A stretch of DNA of 64,000 bases from Ambrosia x helenae. Lineage: Eukaryota > Streptophyta > Magnoliopsida > Asterales > Asteraceae. The notes beneath the pieces were generated by a model, which saw nothing but the letters and a program-made list of their open reading frames with translations, was not told the origin of the DNA and did not search any database. The translations under genes were made by a program, and so were the position numbers. This document shows, in pieces, positions 25,691 through 36,420 of this stretch; positions within the stretch are counted from its first letter, which is position 1, and each line of letters opens with the position of its first letter. The stretch is taken from NCBI GenBank assembly GCA_030844895.1, contig CM061233.1:63575190-63639189 (forward strand), read 5' to 3'.

Positions 25691-25933
25691 ATGAACAATT
25701 GCAGATGTGGCTTTCCAACAACAGTTCGAACATCATGGACTGCACTAAATCCAGGTCGAAGGTTCCACTATTGTCGAAATTATGGGTTTGTCAGGTGGTG
25801 CGACCCTCCAATGTGTGCAAGGGCTACTGAAATCATACCTGGGTTGCTTCGAACGATTAACAATCATGAACAATTAGCAATGAGAAGGGACAAACAGCTA
25901 AAAAGATTGAAGCTTGTGCTATGTCTTAGTTGA
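25691..25933 (+). CDS. GRF-type zinc-finger protein, MULE accessory ORF
   Basis: Small protein of 80 residues starting at the ATG 25691, which lies next to the zinc-finger; an upstream TTG in frame is not a likely start. The GRF finger is residues 1-40: CRCG, then RTSWTALNPGRRFHYC and FVRWCDPPMC. These give the conserved Cys, GRRF and W-x-DP features. A basic helix follows (LAMRRDKQLKRLK). GRF fingers bind single-stranded nucleic acid in proteins such as APE2 and TOP3A. This role in a transposon is inferred only from position: it lies just inside the left terminal repeat, convergent with the transposase. It could be a captured host exon instead. Confidence 0.7.
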   Translation: MNNCRCGFPTTVRTSWTALNPGRRFHYCRNYGFVRWCDPPMCARATEIIPGLLRTINNHEQLAMRRDKQLKRLKLVLCLS

Positions 25934-26731
25934 ATTTTCTTTGTGTTTTATTTAATTTTTAAATGAAATGGTTGTGGTAGTGTGAAGTGGGTTATGCAGT
26001 GTATGTTTAAGATATTGACCAAATTTTGTAACCCTTAATATCGTAATGGTCAAGTATGAAGTAATGTAAATGTTTTTTTTGTGAATGATATTAGTATGGT
26101 TTTGTATGTGTTTATGATGAAATTTGAATTCATAATTGGTCAATAATGGGGCAATACCAATACAGTTTGTGTGAATAAGATTCACACAATCTAAATGGGT
26201 CAATAATGGGCACCATCTAAATGGGTCAAAACATGGTCAATAATGTGCAATAAAACAATAGTTAATAATGTGCAGGTGGTGAATTCAGGCATGGGTCAAA
26301 ACATGGTCAATAATGTGCAATTTAAATGGGTTAAAACATGGTCAATAATATGCAATAAAAACATGGTCAAAATGGTCAAAACAACCTGATCAAAACATAA
26401 ACTGATCAGAACATTATCAAAACCTGTACAATTAAACGTGATCAAAACTTGATCAAAACATAAACTGATCTGATTAAACCAACATCAACATTAAACCAAC
26501 CATGTTTAAAACATCCAACCAAAACATTACATGTCCGAAAACATCAAAAGTTAAACCAACCAACCAAAAGACATTAACATTGTTTATAACATAATAACTT
26601 AAACCTACAACCAAAGACTAGATATCTTGGCTAACTTAAGGTGCTTTCTGTGATGACTTTTTGACAGGTTCCCTCCTTTTCCTCTTTGTACCAGCCTTTC
26701 CACCCTTTCCAGCTTTGGAAGTCTCACCACC

Positions 26732-28791
26732 CTACCCTTTGCAACTCCTTGAGTTGTGTCCCAAGTTCTTGCATTTGCTACAAGTTTTGGTTCCCCCTTT
26801 CCTTGTCAGCTTCCCTCTTTTGACAAGCTGCCTTTCTTCTATCTCAACCTGTGATTTCTTCCTAGCCTTCTTAGGCCTTCCCACTTGAACATGATGCTTA
26901 GGAGGGGTGAGGGTTGTTAGACATTGAGAAGGGCTCCAAAAGTCTCTGCCATTGATTGGTTCAATTGTGTGCATGTAAACCTTTTTCCAGGTATCTAGCC
27001 AGTAGACTTCATCAACCCATGACTCCACAACACCAGTTTGAAACCCATTTTGTGCCATATTCCAGATTGCAGCCACAACATGTTGACATGGCATACTTGT
27101 TAACTGCCATTTCCTGCAACTGCATGTCCTTTCAAAAACATTAACAACACACTGGTCCAGGAAAGGACCACTTACCTGGAACTTACCATTCCCAGCCATC
27201 ATAAAATTGTGAGGCCCTTTGTTTAATTTCATTGAATGTTGTTGTAGCATAAGGGGTCAAAGGACCATTGGATTTTGCTATCAGTGTATGGACTATCACA
27301 ATTCTTTTCATCAGATACTCTCTGATGTACTCTAGACATGTGATAATTGGTTCGTCCATCCCTCCAACAAGCTGCCTATTGAAGCTTTCACATATATTGT
27401 TTAGCAACAAATCTATTTTTGCTTGCCCTATATGAACAACTATATCAGTTAAGTATGATCAACCAAAATCAGTTAAGTATGAACAAATGAACAACCAAAA
27501 ATTGTGTTTACATACCAGTAAAATGTGATATTGCCCATGTCTTAGAAGGTATCTTCACTAACCAGTCATACAGTGTGGAATCCACCCTCCTAATAGCCTG
27601 CATTTTTCTGTTGAATTGTGGTATTGTAGTGGCACATGCAGCTTCCCATAACATCTCCTTATACAGACTGTCTCTCCATTTGGGCTTCATGTTTTCATGT
27701 ATGTGCCTTAAACAATACCTATGCTCAGCATTGGAAAACATTTGGGCCATTGCAGGTACTAACCCCTAAACAAAATCAATGACAATTACACATAATGAAT
27801 GACAAATAAATAGAATGAATGACAATTAAATAACATGAATGACATGTAAAATATATCATACCTTTTGCCTGTCTGAGATAAATGTAAAGTTAGAATTGGG
27901 ACCAAGATCTAGATCATCCCCAAGATTCATCAAGAACCAACTCCATGATTCATTTGTCTCTGCCTCCACTATTGTTATGCTTATGTTTATGCTTCTGCCT
28001 ATTATGATCCTCATCATCAAAGTCATCTTCATCTTCAAACTCATGAGTGATCCTATAGTCTGAATCTTGAGAATCATCATCCTCATTCCTTGAATCCTCT
28101 TCCTCACTATCATTTTGTTCAACTCTATCACTTTGTTCAAGTCTATCATGTTGTTCATTAACAGCATCAGCATCAAACCACTCAAGTGCAAGTCTTCTTC
28201 TCATGGAACAATTTCTAGGTGTTTTTCTAGGCTTCCTAGTAGCTACAGATGGCCCAACATCATCTTCAATCTCCTCAATAACCACATTTGAAGTACTTTT
28301 TGGTGGTGAAACAAAGTATGTGTCAACCTTTGTAACCCAATGCTCAACATAAACCTCTATGAGTTTTATCCTACTCACATATTGACACATGTCTAAGACA
28401 TCATGATCAGTCCCTAGAGCTCTAACACCTTCACCTAGACTTTTATCAGGAATCTTATAATGATAGTAAGCAACTTGATCAGCAGGATAACGTAACATCT
28501 TAAACATGCTGTTGAACTCAATTACTGAGAACTCGTCAGCATCTATCCTATCAAAGTAGCACATTTTACCACCAAGATACCTTCTACAGGCTTTTCTTCA
28601 AACTGGCCTCCATGGAACATTTGAATGCTGAACATTGTAGGTTCATCAACTAAATCAAAGAAAAAATGTAAAATTTAGGTAAAATCATCAACTTACGTCA
28701 AAAATTTAAAATTTATACACTTACCATATTCTTCGTATGGATGGAAATGAACAGCTGAACCACGTATAGACCAAGTCGTTATATCTATCAT
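26732..28791 (-). pseudogene. MULE transposase with most of its DDE core deleted
   Basis: A likely first exon begins at ATG 28791 (MIDITTWSIRGSAVHFHPYE, donor near 28726). The next part includes FSIQMFHGGQFEEKP, a one-base frameshift near 28590, then YFDRIDADEFSVIEF and an acidic linker (28564-27950). Near 27955 the reading jumps to VEAETNESWSWFLMNL, which in intact MULEs follows the first catalytic aspartate. Thus the early DDE core is missing. After an intron (about 27770-27860) come AEHRYCLRHIHENM, a gap, NNICESFNRQLV, the SWIM zinc finger (CSCRKWQLTSMPCQHVVA) and a CCHC knuckle (CSKCKNLGHNSRSC). A nuclear DNA transposase by family; this copy should be inactive. Confidence 0.85.
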
Positions 28792-28916
28792 CTTCTTTGC
28801 TAATTGTTCCAACTTTGAAGATTATGATAATGGGGGAAGATAATGATTTAGGTTTAGGGCTCAAAGTGTTTGTTTGGGGGGTTTTAAAGACTGATAATGG
28901 GAGAAGCTTCTTTTAA

Positions 28917-29296
28917 GGAGTAATGGAAATAAATAATCCCAACTATTGGCTATTGGCCAATAACAGTCCCAACTACGAAAATAACCACTAGCGGTCCCAA
29001 CTTTCGACATATTGGCCACCAACGGACCCAAACTAACTGAGGCTAACTCCGTTAGTGTGATGCTGACGTGGCATGCTTAGGGGCAAAATGATCATACGTG
29101 GCATCCTACGTGGCATCCTATGTGGCATCCTACGTGGCATGCCACATCAGCATCACACTAACAGAGTTAGCCTCAGTTAGTTTGGGTCCGTTGGTGGCCA
29201 ATATGTCGAAAGTTGGGACCGCTAGTGGTTATTTTCGTAGTTGGGACCATTATCGGCCAAAGAGCAATAGTTGGGATTATTTATTTCCATTACTCC
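28917..29296. mobile_element. MULE-type foldback MITE nested in the MULE, 380 bp
   Basis: The ends GGAGTAATGGAAATAAATAA and its inverted copy, with AATCCCAACTATTGG following, form inverted repeats of about 180 bp. TTCTTTTAA flanks both ends exactly (28908-28916 and 29297-29305), a 9-bp duplication. The centre has direct repeats of ACGTGGCATCCT. It inserted after the host MULE, since it interrupts the sequence beside the right repeat. Confidence 0.9.
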
Positions 29297-29307
29297 TTCT
29301 TTTAAAT

Positions 29308-29509
29308 ACAGGATGAAAGGACATAAATACCCCTCACGTGAACAACACGTGGGGGAGTTAACAGATCTGTTGGACGGCGTCTGTCAGATGGATTCAAGTA
29401 GTTAGTTATTTTCAACTTAGGGACGCAAGTAGTTAAGGTTTTCACTTTTGAATTCAAGTAGTTAAATCGACTATAACACAGGGACGCAAATAGAAATAAT
29501 AATTCTCAC
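29308..29509 (-). repeat. Right terminal inverted repeat of the MULE
   Basis: Inverted partner of 25426-25621, with small insertions. It is separated from the nested MITE only by that MITE's 9-bp duplication and two bases. Confidence 0.85.
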
Positions 29510-29518
29510 TTGTTTTTA

Positions 29519-29780
29519 TGTTATTTCTAATCAACAAGCTGTACCAACATATAAACAAGCAAGCACCTGCTGAACCAAATTTGGGCCACCCCTGTTTCAG
29601 TATTTTCACTTCCAATTGTTACGAGCGGTTTTAAAATAGAGGAAGTTCATAAAGAAGTAGGATCAAGTTCAAATAAATAGCTTTTTTTTTAGAATACATC
29701 ATTAGATTAGATGAACCACTAGCAAGGAGCTAGTTGACTCATCCCATGTCACCTTTTTAAGTACAACTTTGATTAAGCAA
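29519..29780. other. Intergenic spacer, nothing recognised
   Basis: AT-rich, no open frame of note, between the MULE and a small hAT-type MITE. Confidence 0.4.
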
Positions 29781-29788
29781 CGTATTAC

Positions 29789-29952
29789 CAGGGGCGGATC
29801 CAGCACACAACCAGGGGGTGCGGACGTTGCCGCTCAACTTCGCGCGCGTAGTGGAAAATTTGTTTTTTTTACGAAATTTGAAAAACGTTGCTACTAAAAT
29901 GAAAAAAAATGAAAAACGTTACTACTGAAAAATGTTTCTAGATCCGCCACTG
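29789..29952. mobile_element. Small hAT-type MITE, 164 bp
   Basis: The inverted ends CAGGGGCGGATCCAG and CAGTGGCGGATCTAG are flanked by CGTATTAC and CGTATTAA (7 of 8 bases match), the 8-bp duplication expected of hAT elements. A second copy lies inverted at 35083-35257. Confidence 0.8.
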
Positions 29953-30309
29953 CGTATTAATACGCCGTTTAGTGAGCTTAACCTTCACGCCGCCATCCCA
30001 TCCTAGATCATCCAAAAAACGGTTGTTTTCTTAAAAAGTTACAGTTAACACTTGTTGTGAACAATATTATAAGGCTGACCGGTGTGGAATGGAGCCCCTA
30101 GGGGTTCTATTGTGCCACGTAGTTAAAAGGGGGCTTTATTCCCCTCTTCCAATAACTACTAGAAGAAAATTGAATAAAAACCACTTTGACCTAACCCGCT
30201 AATTTGGTTGTTTTGTACACCTTTTGAGCAACTAGCAAGCAAAGCATTTAACGAGCTTGAAACAACTTATTTTACATTAAAATGAGCAAATCATAAGCAA
30301 TTCTCTTTA

Positions 30310-30908
30310 GGGTGGATGGGTGGTGATAAATTTATCACACCCAATCATCTTGTGACACCTCATTTCATCACATTCTATCATATTTCATCACTAAACTCAT
30401 GTGGCGGTGTTCACAATTATCACTAAAACCATCACACCCAATCACCTTGTGCTAAGTAGTTAACTTGGCCGATATATCGGTGATATATCACCGATATCTC
30501 GGTTATCGGCCATCAACCGATATATTGGTACCGATATTTTGTACCGATATTATCGGCGATATTGGCCGATATTTTACCGATATTTGACCGTGTTTTTCTT
30601 CTTAGTTCTATTTTTCTTACTTCTTATAGTTGTTATTAGTGTTTTAAGTCTTAATTGTTGATAATTAGTGTTAAATATTAGTGTTTTAAGTCTTAACAAG
30701 TTTCTACTTGCTACAATTGTTAGTGTTTTGCAAGTTGTAAAAGGTTAATTTGTTAATGATAAGAGAGTATATTGAATTGTTAGTGTTAAATTGCTACATG
30801 TATGGATTTTGCATGATATAAAAATTGCCGATATCCCATCGATATCCGATATTTTACCGCATTAACTGTTTAGACCTTGTGACACCTCATTCCATCACAC
30901 CCACCACT
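30310..30908. mobile_element. Older MITE interrupted by a hAT MITE
   Basis: The outer part is rich in TCATCACACCCA and its complement, forming inverted arms (about 30310-30440 and 30881-30908). The hAT element at 30452-30872 splits it. The outer ends are only approximate. Confidence 0.45.
30452..30872. mobile_element. hAT-type MITE with ATATCGG subrepeats, exact 8-bp duplication
   Basis: The ends CTAAGTAGTTAA and inverted CTAAACAGTTAA are flanked by ACCTTGTG on both sides (30444-30451 and 30873-30880). The subterminal part is filled with CCGATAT/ATATCGG. It belongs to the same family as 18446-19246. Confidence 0.85.
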
Positions 30909-31646
30909 ATTTTTTTTTATAAATAAAAATCAAGAGAGAGTGTGTGTGTTAGTGATGGTCCCCACCTACTTTATCTAATAAAAACAAAATTTGTTGTTGC
31001 ATATGGCCGTGATATATATCACGATTTCCTTGTCTTCGCGACTGTGATTCGGAAGGGGCAGTGTTTCACGCCATCGCGGCCATCACGGGGCGGCCATCAT
31101 GGACCACGCCGTCCGCCCTTAGTCAAACACTCAAAATGCTCATACGCTTTAAAAAGTTGTTTAAATAAGCAAATCCCAAATGAAAATTGATCACCTAGAC
31201 GTAGACGTTTGTCTGCTATGGAGGGCCATTTGGAAGAATGGAAGAAGAGTCGTGTTACGACCACAGGAGGCTCAAAGAGCTTGAACCGTGGTTAACATGC
31301 CTTGAAGAACGGCGTTGACCTGGGACCCGTATCATGCCACAAAGGACCGTACACCTCTTAGCAGAATCGGGCATCAACTTCGTCACAAGTGCTCATAGAC
31401 AAACTGTCTCTCTCTGATAACAATGACGAAGGAAATGACAAATACCACAACCAAACAAACATTAAATTAAAAGATGGTAAAAACTAGCTTTTTTTGTATT
31501 GATATAAATCCATCACAGGTAATAAAACTTTGTATTTAGCTCCTGCCCAGCCCAGCACACACACATATATTATATAGCGAAATACTTGTTATTTTATTTA
31601 CATTCATATGATTATTATGGAAGTATTGTGTCTCAGTTCATCCCGA
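30909..31646. other. Intergenic and 3' flank of the RBR ligase gene
   Basis: A GC-richer patch at 31050-31115 repeats GGCCATC(A/G)(C/T)G. No domain is recognised in 31200-31440. The part from about 31450 down to the stop codon at 31647 is probably the 3' untranslated region of the minus-strand gene. Confidence 0.35.
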
Positions 31647-34600
31647 TCAATGATGTTGATTCCTTCTTGTTATAGCTGTAAATAGAAGAAAGAATGGCCA
31701 TACAACCAAAATCACTATGCAGAGATGAAAAATCCACATGCAAATCGTAGAAGATCTTCGGCAATTGCACCAGTGGTGATCCACTTTTTTACCGCATTTG
31801 TAGCAGAATTCAATTCCACATCTGTATGATAAGAGTCGGTTTAAAATCGCAATTAGTTTCCTCACCGTCAATGGATACAGACAAAAGCGGCAGCACCAAC
31901 AACAATGATAAGGAATCAAATCATACAGAGAATGTTTTTGGATTGTCTATTAACTTTGCTTTATCTGTTTATGCGTTTTTAAAATAAGCAGTTAAGAATA
32001 ATCACTAACAAACTGCTTAGGGTGTGTCAAGGTTTAAAAAACGGAATTGAGCCTTTGCCTCACAAGTTGTAAGCCCGAGACGGAATTAAAAATTATAAAT
32101 CTTATAAAAATATTTCATCACTGGATTCATCAAAAACACATAAAAAAGACACGGAATGTATGAAATCGACACAAAAATCCAAAACATCACAAAAACACAT
32201 CAAAATCCCCTGAGGCGCACCGCCTCAGCCCTACAAGGCGCACATACAATAAAACCCCATGAGGGGCCGCCTCATACTTGTTTTTTGACCGTTTCGCCTT
32301 GAGGTGCGCGCCTCGGCCGTTTTTTCAAACTATGGGTGTGTTTGGCAACAAGCTTTTAGTTTTGAAAAATGAGCTCCTTTGAAAATCCAAGCCGTGTTTG
32401 GATGTGAGACTTGGAAGCTTTTATTTTTAAGCACAAAGCTCCTAAACAACTTGGAGGTAGCTTTTCAGAAGAAACAAATTACTTCAAGTAGCTTTTTAGA
32501 AAATGTTCTAGCTTCCTGCTAGTTTTGCCGAACATACCCTTGTTGTTTGGGTAAGCTTATTCAAACAACTTTCAGCTTTTTCTTTAATTTTATAAAAAGA
32601 GCTTATGAGCATGTGTATTACCAAAACACACCTCTTTAAATAGTGTTTGGAATCAGACAAGAACTTCAAGAGTAAAGAAGAACAAAAGAGCTTTAGTATT
32701 GTAAATTTGTAATAAGCCAAATAATCCCAAGAAAATCAGAAATAAAACAACTTACAAATAAGAAAACCTCAAATAAGCTAAAAGCTTAGGCACACACTAT
32801 AAGGAAAGTCTTTTTTATAATCAGTTTACAAGGTTAAAAAACAAAAACTAGTAGGGGTGAGCATTTCGTGGTTCGGACCCACAGGAACCTTGGACCCGAC
32901 CCACGAGAACCTTGGACCCGAACCTTTTTAAATATATGGGTCGGTTTCCGGTTCTAGATTTATATGAATTATCGGTTCCGGGTCGGGTCGGTTCCAAACC
33001 CACGGTTCTAATATAAGAACCACAAGAACCGTTTGTATTTTAATTAAAAAAATAAAAAAAATAATCTTTTTTAGTCTTTTCACTATTCGTTTTTACGTTT
33101 TATTGTAATCGATTTCATGTAATGTTAATACAATATTAAAAATATTATTTATAATAATAACAATGTATTTTTCTTGAAATTTTTTTCGGCTTAATGGACA
33201 TGCATATCGCTCTGATATGTGTGTGTGTATTTATTATGTATACATAACAGATTCACATAATGTTTCTATTGATGAGAATGACAAAATTGTTACGAAAACA
33301 TAAGTCGAGAAACGAAAAATGACTTAAAAAAAACTCATGGGCTATTGTTAGATTGTACGTTGTGGAAGCGCGAGTAGCACGGCGCGAACGAGGTTTCAGC
33401 GCCCGTGCTCACCCCCAGCCACAACAGCCCCACGCGAACAGTCCCGGAGCGAGCACAAGCGATGGTGGTCGCGTGGGTTAACGGGAAAAAAGTGACCTTT
33501 GGTCGCGTCGTTGCTCACCTCCAGCCACAACGGGGTCAAGTGACCGGATTACTTGATAGTCACGTCGGTGGCTTGCGCACATTCGCTCGCGCGTCCACAA
33601 CGGACGGCCTTAGAACCATATGGAGGAATTCTTTTACGAGCATGGTGAAAGAATAGGAATATGTAAATCCTCTAAAAGTGGTTATTGCATTAAAGGGTTC
33701 TAGAGGGTCAGACCCTTTTACCCTACCCATCAGAACCTTTAGGACCCGGAACCACATAGCCTTTTAAGGTTCGGTTCGTGGTTCCTAATTTCAACAATAA
33801 AAGGGTATACGGTTCTGGTGGGTCCGGGTCGGGTCGGGTCGGTTCCAGACCCTTTGCACAGCCCTAAAAACTAGGGGTGTAAATGATGCGCAACGGCTCG
33901 AGAGTTACTCAAGATCGAATCGGTAAAAAGCTCGAATGAGCCGAGCCTTAACGAGACGAGCTCAAGCTTGAAAAATGACTCGTTTAGTTATCGAGCCCGA
34001 GCACGAGATTTTCATACAAAGACCGTTTAGGCTCTATTATTATTATTTTATATATAGTATACCTACTATTTAATATTAGCGAGCCGAGCTTTGGGCTCGT
34101 AGCTGAGCTTTTAGCTCCTTTAAAATTATTTCGAGCCGAGCTCAAGCTCAAAGTATTAGGCTCGAACCAAGCTCGAGCTTCATAAAAGCATGATTAGCCG
34201 AGCTAGAGCCCCGTCCGACTCAGGCTCGGCTCGTTTACACCCCTAACAAAAATCATGGTTTACACGAGCCGAATAAAACAAATATTAAATAGCTAGGAAT
34301 GAAGATTTATAAATTAGAAAAAGATATTTTTCAAATAAGAAATAGAAAACCAATGGGTGAAATAAGAGAAGCAGAAAAAAGAATCTTGCACTCACACAAT
34401 TGTGACACATAACACAGCAAGTTACTTAATAATCAGGTATAGATTAGCTCATAAGCTGCAAAAAATAAGCTTACCCAAACACTCCCTTATCCAAAAGCAC
34501 TAGAAAACAATAGATAACAATTTCAATAACCAAACCCCAAACACCTTTTTTTGTAGAATATAAACGTGTTAAACTTGAAGTTTCAATAAGGATATGCAAC

Positions 34601-36088
34601 TGAAGTTCGGTATGATCCGTTACCTTACTATTCTTTAAAAAAACATATCTTTTCCCATTGTAGAATAATATTAGGTATGCATATTACAGATACCATCCTC
34701 ATATTATTAAATCAAGAAACAGCATATGATGCAAACTTTCTTCTTACTTCACCTATAACCCTACCTTAGCTATAAAAAAAAGATGCCCAAATTCATAACA
34801 CCTTTTTAAAACTTTAAATACAATTTGCATTTTTAGCATGTTAACCATCAATCCCACCATCTATTAGATCATAATATTTACAAGTAATTAAATAATCCCA
34901 ACTATTGGCTGATGGCCGCCACCAGTCCCAACTAACGAAATATGTGTTGGCGGCACTGCCAGTGACACTAGCTACCAGTGCCAACTATTGAGTATGCGAA
35001 ACACTAATAGATCCGCCACCAGTTCCAACTATTGGCTAATGGCCGCCGCCAGTCCCAACTAACGAAATATGTGTTGGCGGTACAGTGGCGGATCTAGAAA
35101 TGAATTTCAGTAGTAACGTTTTTCATTTTTTTCATTTTAGTAGCAACATTTTCCAAATTTCGAAAAAAAAACCAAAATTTCCACTAATTTTTCACTACGC
35201 GCACGAAGTTGAGCAGCAACGGACGCGGCGCCTAGTTATACACTAGGTCCGCCCCTGGCGGCACTGCCAGTGACACTAGCTACCAGTGCCAACTATTGAC
35301 TATGCGAAACACTAACAGATCCGCCACCAGTCCCAACTAAAAGATGCGACCGCCGGCACATATTTCGTTAGTTGGGACTAGTGGCGAATAGCCAATCGTT
35401 GGGATTGTTTAAATCAATTACTCCTAATAATTAACACAAAATAATGGAATACTGATTAAAAGAACTACCTGCATCTAACAATGGCACAACCTTTAACAAG
35501 CTCAACACAATGTCTACAAGTAGGGCACCTCATCCACTGCTTCCTCTCCGAAAGAACACCGAAAGCGATATCGTTATGATCCCTTAACTCACCACTCTCC
35601 TCACACCTATACCCAGCATGCCAACCAACCTTACACCTAAAACAAAACAATTTCTTACAATTGGGACACACACACTTGCTCAAACTCCCACCACACTCAT
35701 TAACAACCAAAGCGGAACAATCGCGATTCGGGCAATAAGCGCGGTCCATCCCCAACACAGCAGACTCACACAACACATCACACCACTTATCAAACAGTTG
35801 TTGCCCAATTTTTTCATGGCAAGATAATGGGTCAAGAAAGTGATCACAGGTCAAAGATGGACACTTTATGGCAGAAAGATTATCCTCAAGCTTAACCTGA
35901 ATGTATTTGATGATACACTCTGTACAAAAGGGGTGGACACAGCGGTTACTGTTTATAAACTTCTTGTTGGGTAGTGTCACTGGCTCTATACAAATTTCAC
36001 ATGTAAAGGGTTCAGATGATGATTCTTCATCTTCAAGAGCTTGATTGGGAGATGGGTTTTGTTGGGGTTTATTATTTGCATTACCCAT
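31647..36088 (-). CDS. RING-IBR-RING (RBR) E3 ubiquitin ligase, two exons, C-terminal membrane anchor
   Basis: RBR ligases take ubiquitin from an E2 onto a cysteine of RING2 and pass it to a substrate. Exon 1 is 35469-36088, exon 2 is 31647-31821; the junction is GT..AG and the protein is about 264 residues. RING1: CEICIEPVTLPNKKF to CTECIIKYIQ (residues ~30-85). IBR: YCPNRDCSALVV to CFRCKVGWHAGYRC (~118-165). RING2: MRCPTCRHCVELVKGC, continuing across the intron to CRCGIEFCYKCG (~187-225). The expected catalytic Cys is in VKGC, within exon 1. Most RING2s have His two residues later (GCNH); here it is GCAIV. The C-terminus has a hydrophobic stretch of about 24 residues, MWIFHLCIVILVVWPFFLLF, likely a membrane segment as in RNF144-type ligases. 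I start at the ATG 36088; an in-frame TTG upstream is not used. Confidence 0.88.
32030..32335. repeat. Probable MITE in the RBR intron
   Basis: It is bounded by TTTAAAAAACGG and inverted CCGTTTTTTCAAA, with GAGGCGCACCGCCTC-like GC-rich inverted motifs inside. Target duplications were not found. Confidence 0.45.
32329..32800. repeat. Probable MITE in the RBR intron, AAGCTTTTAG ends
   Basis: The left end TGGGTGTGTTTGGCAACAAG, followed by CTTTTAG, resembles the inverted right end TAGTGTGTGCCTAAGCTTTT. Non-coding. It abuts the element before it. Confidence 0.5.
32852..33866. mobile_element. hAT-type non-autonomous element in the RBR intron, 1015 bp
   Basis: The ends TAGGGGTGAGCA and inverted TAGGGCTGTGCA are flanked by AAAACTAG on both sides (32844-32851 and 33867-33874), an exact 8-bp duplication. 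The arms are rich in GGTTC(C/T) and GGACCC. A GC-rich core (about 33360-33620) unlike its surroundings may be captured DNA; I recognise no gene in it. Confidence 0.8.
33872..34245. mobile_element. hAT-type MITE adjoining the previous element
   Basis: The ends TAGGGGTGTAAATG and inverted TAGGGGTGTAAACG are clear; the interior has many GAGCCGAGCT and GAGCTCGA repeats in both orientations. It starts inside the target duplication of the element at 32852-33866. Confidence 0.7.
34881..35424. mobile_element. MULE-type foldback MITE in the RBR intron, with a hAT MITE nested in it
   Basis: The ends AGTAATTAAATAATCCCAAC and inverted GGAGTAATTGATTTAAACAA, then CCAATAG/CTATTGG-type arms, match the family of 28917-29296. 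It is flanked by TAATATTTA and TAATAATTA (8 of 9). The right edge is only about 45 bp from the exon 1 donor of the RBR gene. The interior has a duplicated GTTGGCGGCACTGCC segment. Confidence 0.75.
35083..35257. mobile_element. Small hAT-type MITE, inverted copy of 29789-29952
   Basis: It begins CAGTGGCGGATCTAG and ends GGTCCGCCCCTG. The internal AGTAGTAACGTTTTTCAT and GCGCACGAAGTTGAGC match the first copy in reverse. GCGGTAC and GCGGCAC at the edges look like an imperfect target duplication. Confidence 0.75.
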
Positions 36089-36294
36089 CAAAAATTGGAT
36101 GGAAAAAATGGGTTTTTTTTATTATTATTATTATTATTTGTGAAGGGGTTACATGAGAGTGATGAAGGGTAATAATAATAACTGATAAGGGTGGGATTAG
36201 GAGAGGAATTGGGAGGAAATTGTGGGGAAAATAAGGTGTGTTTGTTTGTGTGTGTGTGTGTGTGAATATGGAAAATCTTTAGGGAGAAGATTGA

Positions 36295-36328
<34 letters not shown>

Positions 36329-36420
36329 GGGTTCATTTTCAAGGTCACTTTACGACTCTCGAGTCCAAAGAAGGTGAGGAATTGGGTCTGTACTTGGAAA
36401 TTGTGCATACTTTGCCTTTA
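36089..36420 (-). promoter_or_regulatory. Probable 5' untranslated region and proximal promoter of the RBR gene
   Basis: Directly upstream of the start codon on the minus strand, with AAT/TTA microsatellites (about 36115-36137 and 36300-36330) and a GT repeat near 36245. No TATA box stands out. Confidence 0.35.

Larger units (their letters stand above)
25426..29509. mobile_element. Mutator-like element (MULE), 4.08 kb, with 9-bp target duplications
   Basis: The element has long terminal inverted repeats (left 25426-25621, right 29308-29509, about 200 bp each). TTGTTTTTA flanks both ends (25417-25425 and 29510-29518), the 9-bp duplication typical of Mutator insertions. It carries a broken transposase on the minus strand (28791-26732) and a GRF zinc-finger ORF on the plus strand (25691-25933), pointing towards each other as mudrA and mudrB do in maize MuDR. 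A second MITE (28917-29296) is nested beside the right repeat. The intact duplication suggests a fairly recent insertion. Confidence 0.9.

Noticed and set aside
26661..27144. Plus-strand frames opposite the MULE transposase
   Set aside because: They are shadows of the transposase's C-terminal coding sequence.
33405..33656. 83-residue GC-rich frame in the RBR intron
   Set aside because: It is the GC-rich core of a hAT-type element, with tandem AGCCACAAC phrases and no recognised domain; possible captured DNA but not a supported gene.
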